A stretch of DNA of 64,000 nucleotides. Origin: Bradyrhizobium sp. 21. GTDB lineage: Bacteria > Pseudomonadota > Alphaproteobacteria > Rhizobiales > Xanthobacteraceae. The notes under the pieces are model-generated. The model was not told where the DNA came from. It searched no databases and saw only the letters and a list, made by a program, of their open reading frames with translations. The stretch covers positions 1 through 64,000 of the forward strand of contig NZ_JADPJG010000032.1 of the NCBI RefSeq assembly GCF_023073335.1, in the 5' to 3' direction. The first letter of the stretch is position 1. Every line of letters begins with the position of its first letter. The translations under genes and the position numbers were made by a program. Shown here piece by piece: positions 63,099 to 64,000 of this stretch.

Positions 63099-63139
63099 GT
63101 TGCCGAAAGGGCAACACAACAGACGAAATTAAGCGCTTT
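63099..63139 (+). promoter_or_regulatory. 41-bp LysR-type regulatory element, copy B
   Basis: Plus-strand reading: GTTGCC-GAAAG-GGCAAC, eight variable bases, then CGAAATTAAGCGCTTT; the reverse complement aligns gap-free with copies A and C over 41 bp. It is inverted relative to A and C, which matches the opposite direction of its target gene (63246, plus strand). Confidence 0.78.
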
Positions 63140-63245
63140 TCATGCCGTCGCGGATATCTGACAGTAACTATGGCAACCCGAGCCTCGTCGGCGTGTGAGA
63201 GCACGTCATGCACTGGGGCCCCTGCCAAAGCAGAAAGCGACCGAG

Positions 63246-64000
63246 ATGAAACTAAAATCGCATTGGTGGTGGGACCTCTCCGCCGAGGATTTCCGTCACC
63301 TCGACATGAGCAGGATCGTCGCTGTTCTGCCGGTCGGTGCCGTTGAGCAACACGGCCCCCATTTGCCGGTTCGCGTCGATACCGCCATCGTCGACGGCAT
63401 CATGCGGCACGCAGTGGCCCGGATGACCGACGACTTTCCGGCGCTCATCTTGCCGACGATGTCGATCGGCAAATCGAACGAGCATTCTGTGTTTCCAGGC
63501 ACGCTGACGCTGTCTGCGGAAACTCTCGGGCGCGTCTGGTACGAGGTCTGTGAAAGCGTTCATCGGGCTGGGGTACGCAAGGTCGTCTTCGTCAACTCGC
63601 ATGGCGGACAGCCGCAGGTCATGGAAATCGTCTGCCGCGAGCTCCGGGTCAAGCTGGGAATGCTGGCCGTCTCCTCGCAATGGTCGCGCTTCACTGATCT
63701 GTCCGACCTTTTCACTGCGAGCGAACGCAAGCACGGAATCCACGCGGGAGAAATCGAGACCAGCGCTATGCTCTATCTGCATCCCGGTCTCGTCAACATG
63801 ACGCTTGCCGAGGATTTCCGATCTCTGTCCCAAACCCTGGAGGTGGAATGCGAGATGCTCATGCCGGAGAGCAACGCAGTTGGCTTCGGCTGGCAGATGC
63901 AGGACATCAATCCCAAGGGAGCCTGCGGCAATGCAGCCCTCGCGGACGACAAGCGTGGCCACATGGCAATCGACCGCGCGGCCAGCCGCTTGATCAAGCT
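63246..64000 (+). CDS. Creatininase-family amidohydrolase (partial, runs off the end)
   Basis: The first 251 residues are visible; no stop before the window edge. The creatininase fold is shown by PVGAVEQHGPHLPVRVDT (metal ligands near E34, H36 and D45), VFVNSHGGQPQ and GIHAGEIETSAM. The family contains creatinine amidohydrolase, FAPy deformylase (ArfB) and MftE, all acting on cyclic amides, formamides or peptides with paired metals. The start ATG 63246 (MKLKSHWWWDLS) is 106 bp downstream of LysR element B, which marks it as a regulon member. A ring-opening or deformylating role is plausible. Confidence 0.9.
   Translation, partial: MKLKSHWWWDLSAEDFRHLDMSRIVAVLPVGAVEQHGPHLPVRVDTAIVDGIMRHAVARMTDDFPALILPTMSIGKSNEHSVFPGTLTLSAETLGRVWYEVCESVHRAGVRKVVFVNSHGGQPQVMEIVCRELRVKLGMLAVSSQWSRFTDLSDLFTASERKHGIHAGEIETSAMLYLHPGLVNMTLAEDFRSLSQTLEVECEMLMPESNAVGFGWQMQDINPKGACGNAALADDKRGHMAIDRAASRLIK

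Overview
The window looks like chromosomal DNA of a Bradyrhizobium-like alphaproteobacterium (inference). The G+C content is high throughout, genes are packed in long operons with 1-4 bp overlaps, a Rhizobiales-type GCATGATCCGG palindromic repeat is present, and the gene mix (many CoxL/CoxS/CoxM-type molybdenum hydroxylases, Bug-type binding proteins, many ABC importers) is typical of that group. I see no rRNA, tRNA, insertion sequence, phage gene or CRISPR array. This is an accessory catabolic region rather than a recently inserted mobile element.

Layout. 1-8.9 kb holds loosely linked genes: an MFS transporter, a Bug-type binding protein, a large OmpR-type winged-helix/ATPase regulator, msrA, osmC, an unrecognised gene and an AraC regulator. 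8.9-11.9 kb has a cytoplasmic DMSO-reductase-family molybdoenzyme and a RidA protein. 11.9-20.3 kb is a GntR-controlled peptide module: a 17-bp operator, an M20 peptidase, a Dpp-type ABC importer with a fused double ATPase, and a second M20-like protein that has lost most of its metal ligands. 20.4-22.9 kb is a SsuABC-type importer.

22.9-30.9 kb (minus strand) is a seven-gene operon: molybdenum hydroxylase CoxM-S-L, a barbiturase/cyanuric-acid-hydrolase-type ring-opening amidohydrolase, a flavin monooxygenase, a VOC protein and an amidase. 31.0-40.3 kb has a cyclase/CoxG/double-cupin operon facing an XRE-cupin regulator across a 22-bp perfect palindrome, and a second molybdenum hydroxylase set with two different large subunits. 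40.4-46.1 kb has an isochorismatase-family hydrolase and a BMP-type (nucleoside-like) ABC importer. 46.1-58.4 kb is a minus-strand run: a third CoxM-S-L set, alpha/beta hydrolase, IPNS-like oxygenase, CodA/AtzC-like amidohydrolase, Rieske oxygenase, 8-oxoguanine-deaminase/AtzB-like amidohydrolase and an ABC importer. 58.8-64.0 kb has a four-gene operon (cupin, RutB/biuret-hydrolase-like enzyme, FAD oxidase, flavodoxin-fold oxidoreductase), a LysR regulator and the start of a creatininase-family gene.

How it may work together (inference). The hydroxylases, deaminases, ring-opening hydrolase, amidase, RutB-like hydrolase and creatininase-family enzyme are the kinds used to hydroxylate, deaminate, open and strip nitrogen from N-heterocycles (pyrimidine-, purine/pterin- or triazine-like). 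The strongest new signal is a 41-bp element repeated three times, at 58448, 62035 and 63099. It contains GTTGCC-N5-GGCAAC plus AAAGC..TT..TTCG at fixed spacing. Each copy points the same way relative to its target gene, which ties the LysR gene to three transcription units as one candidate regulon. The substrate cannot be named from sequence alone.
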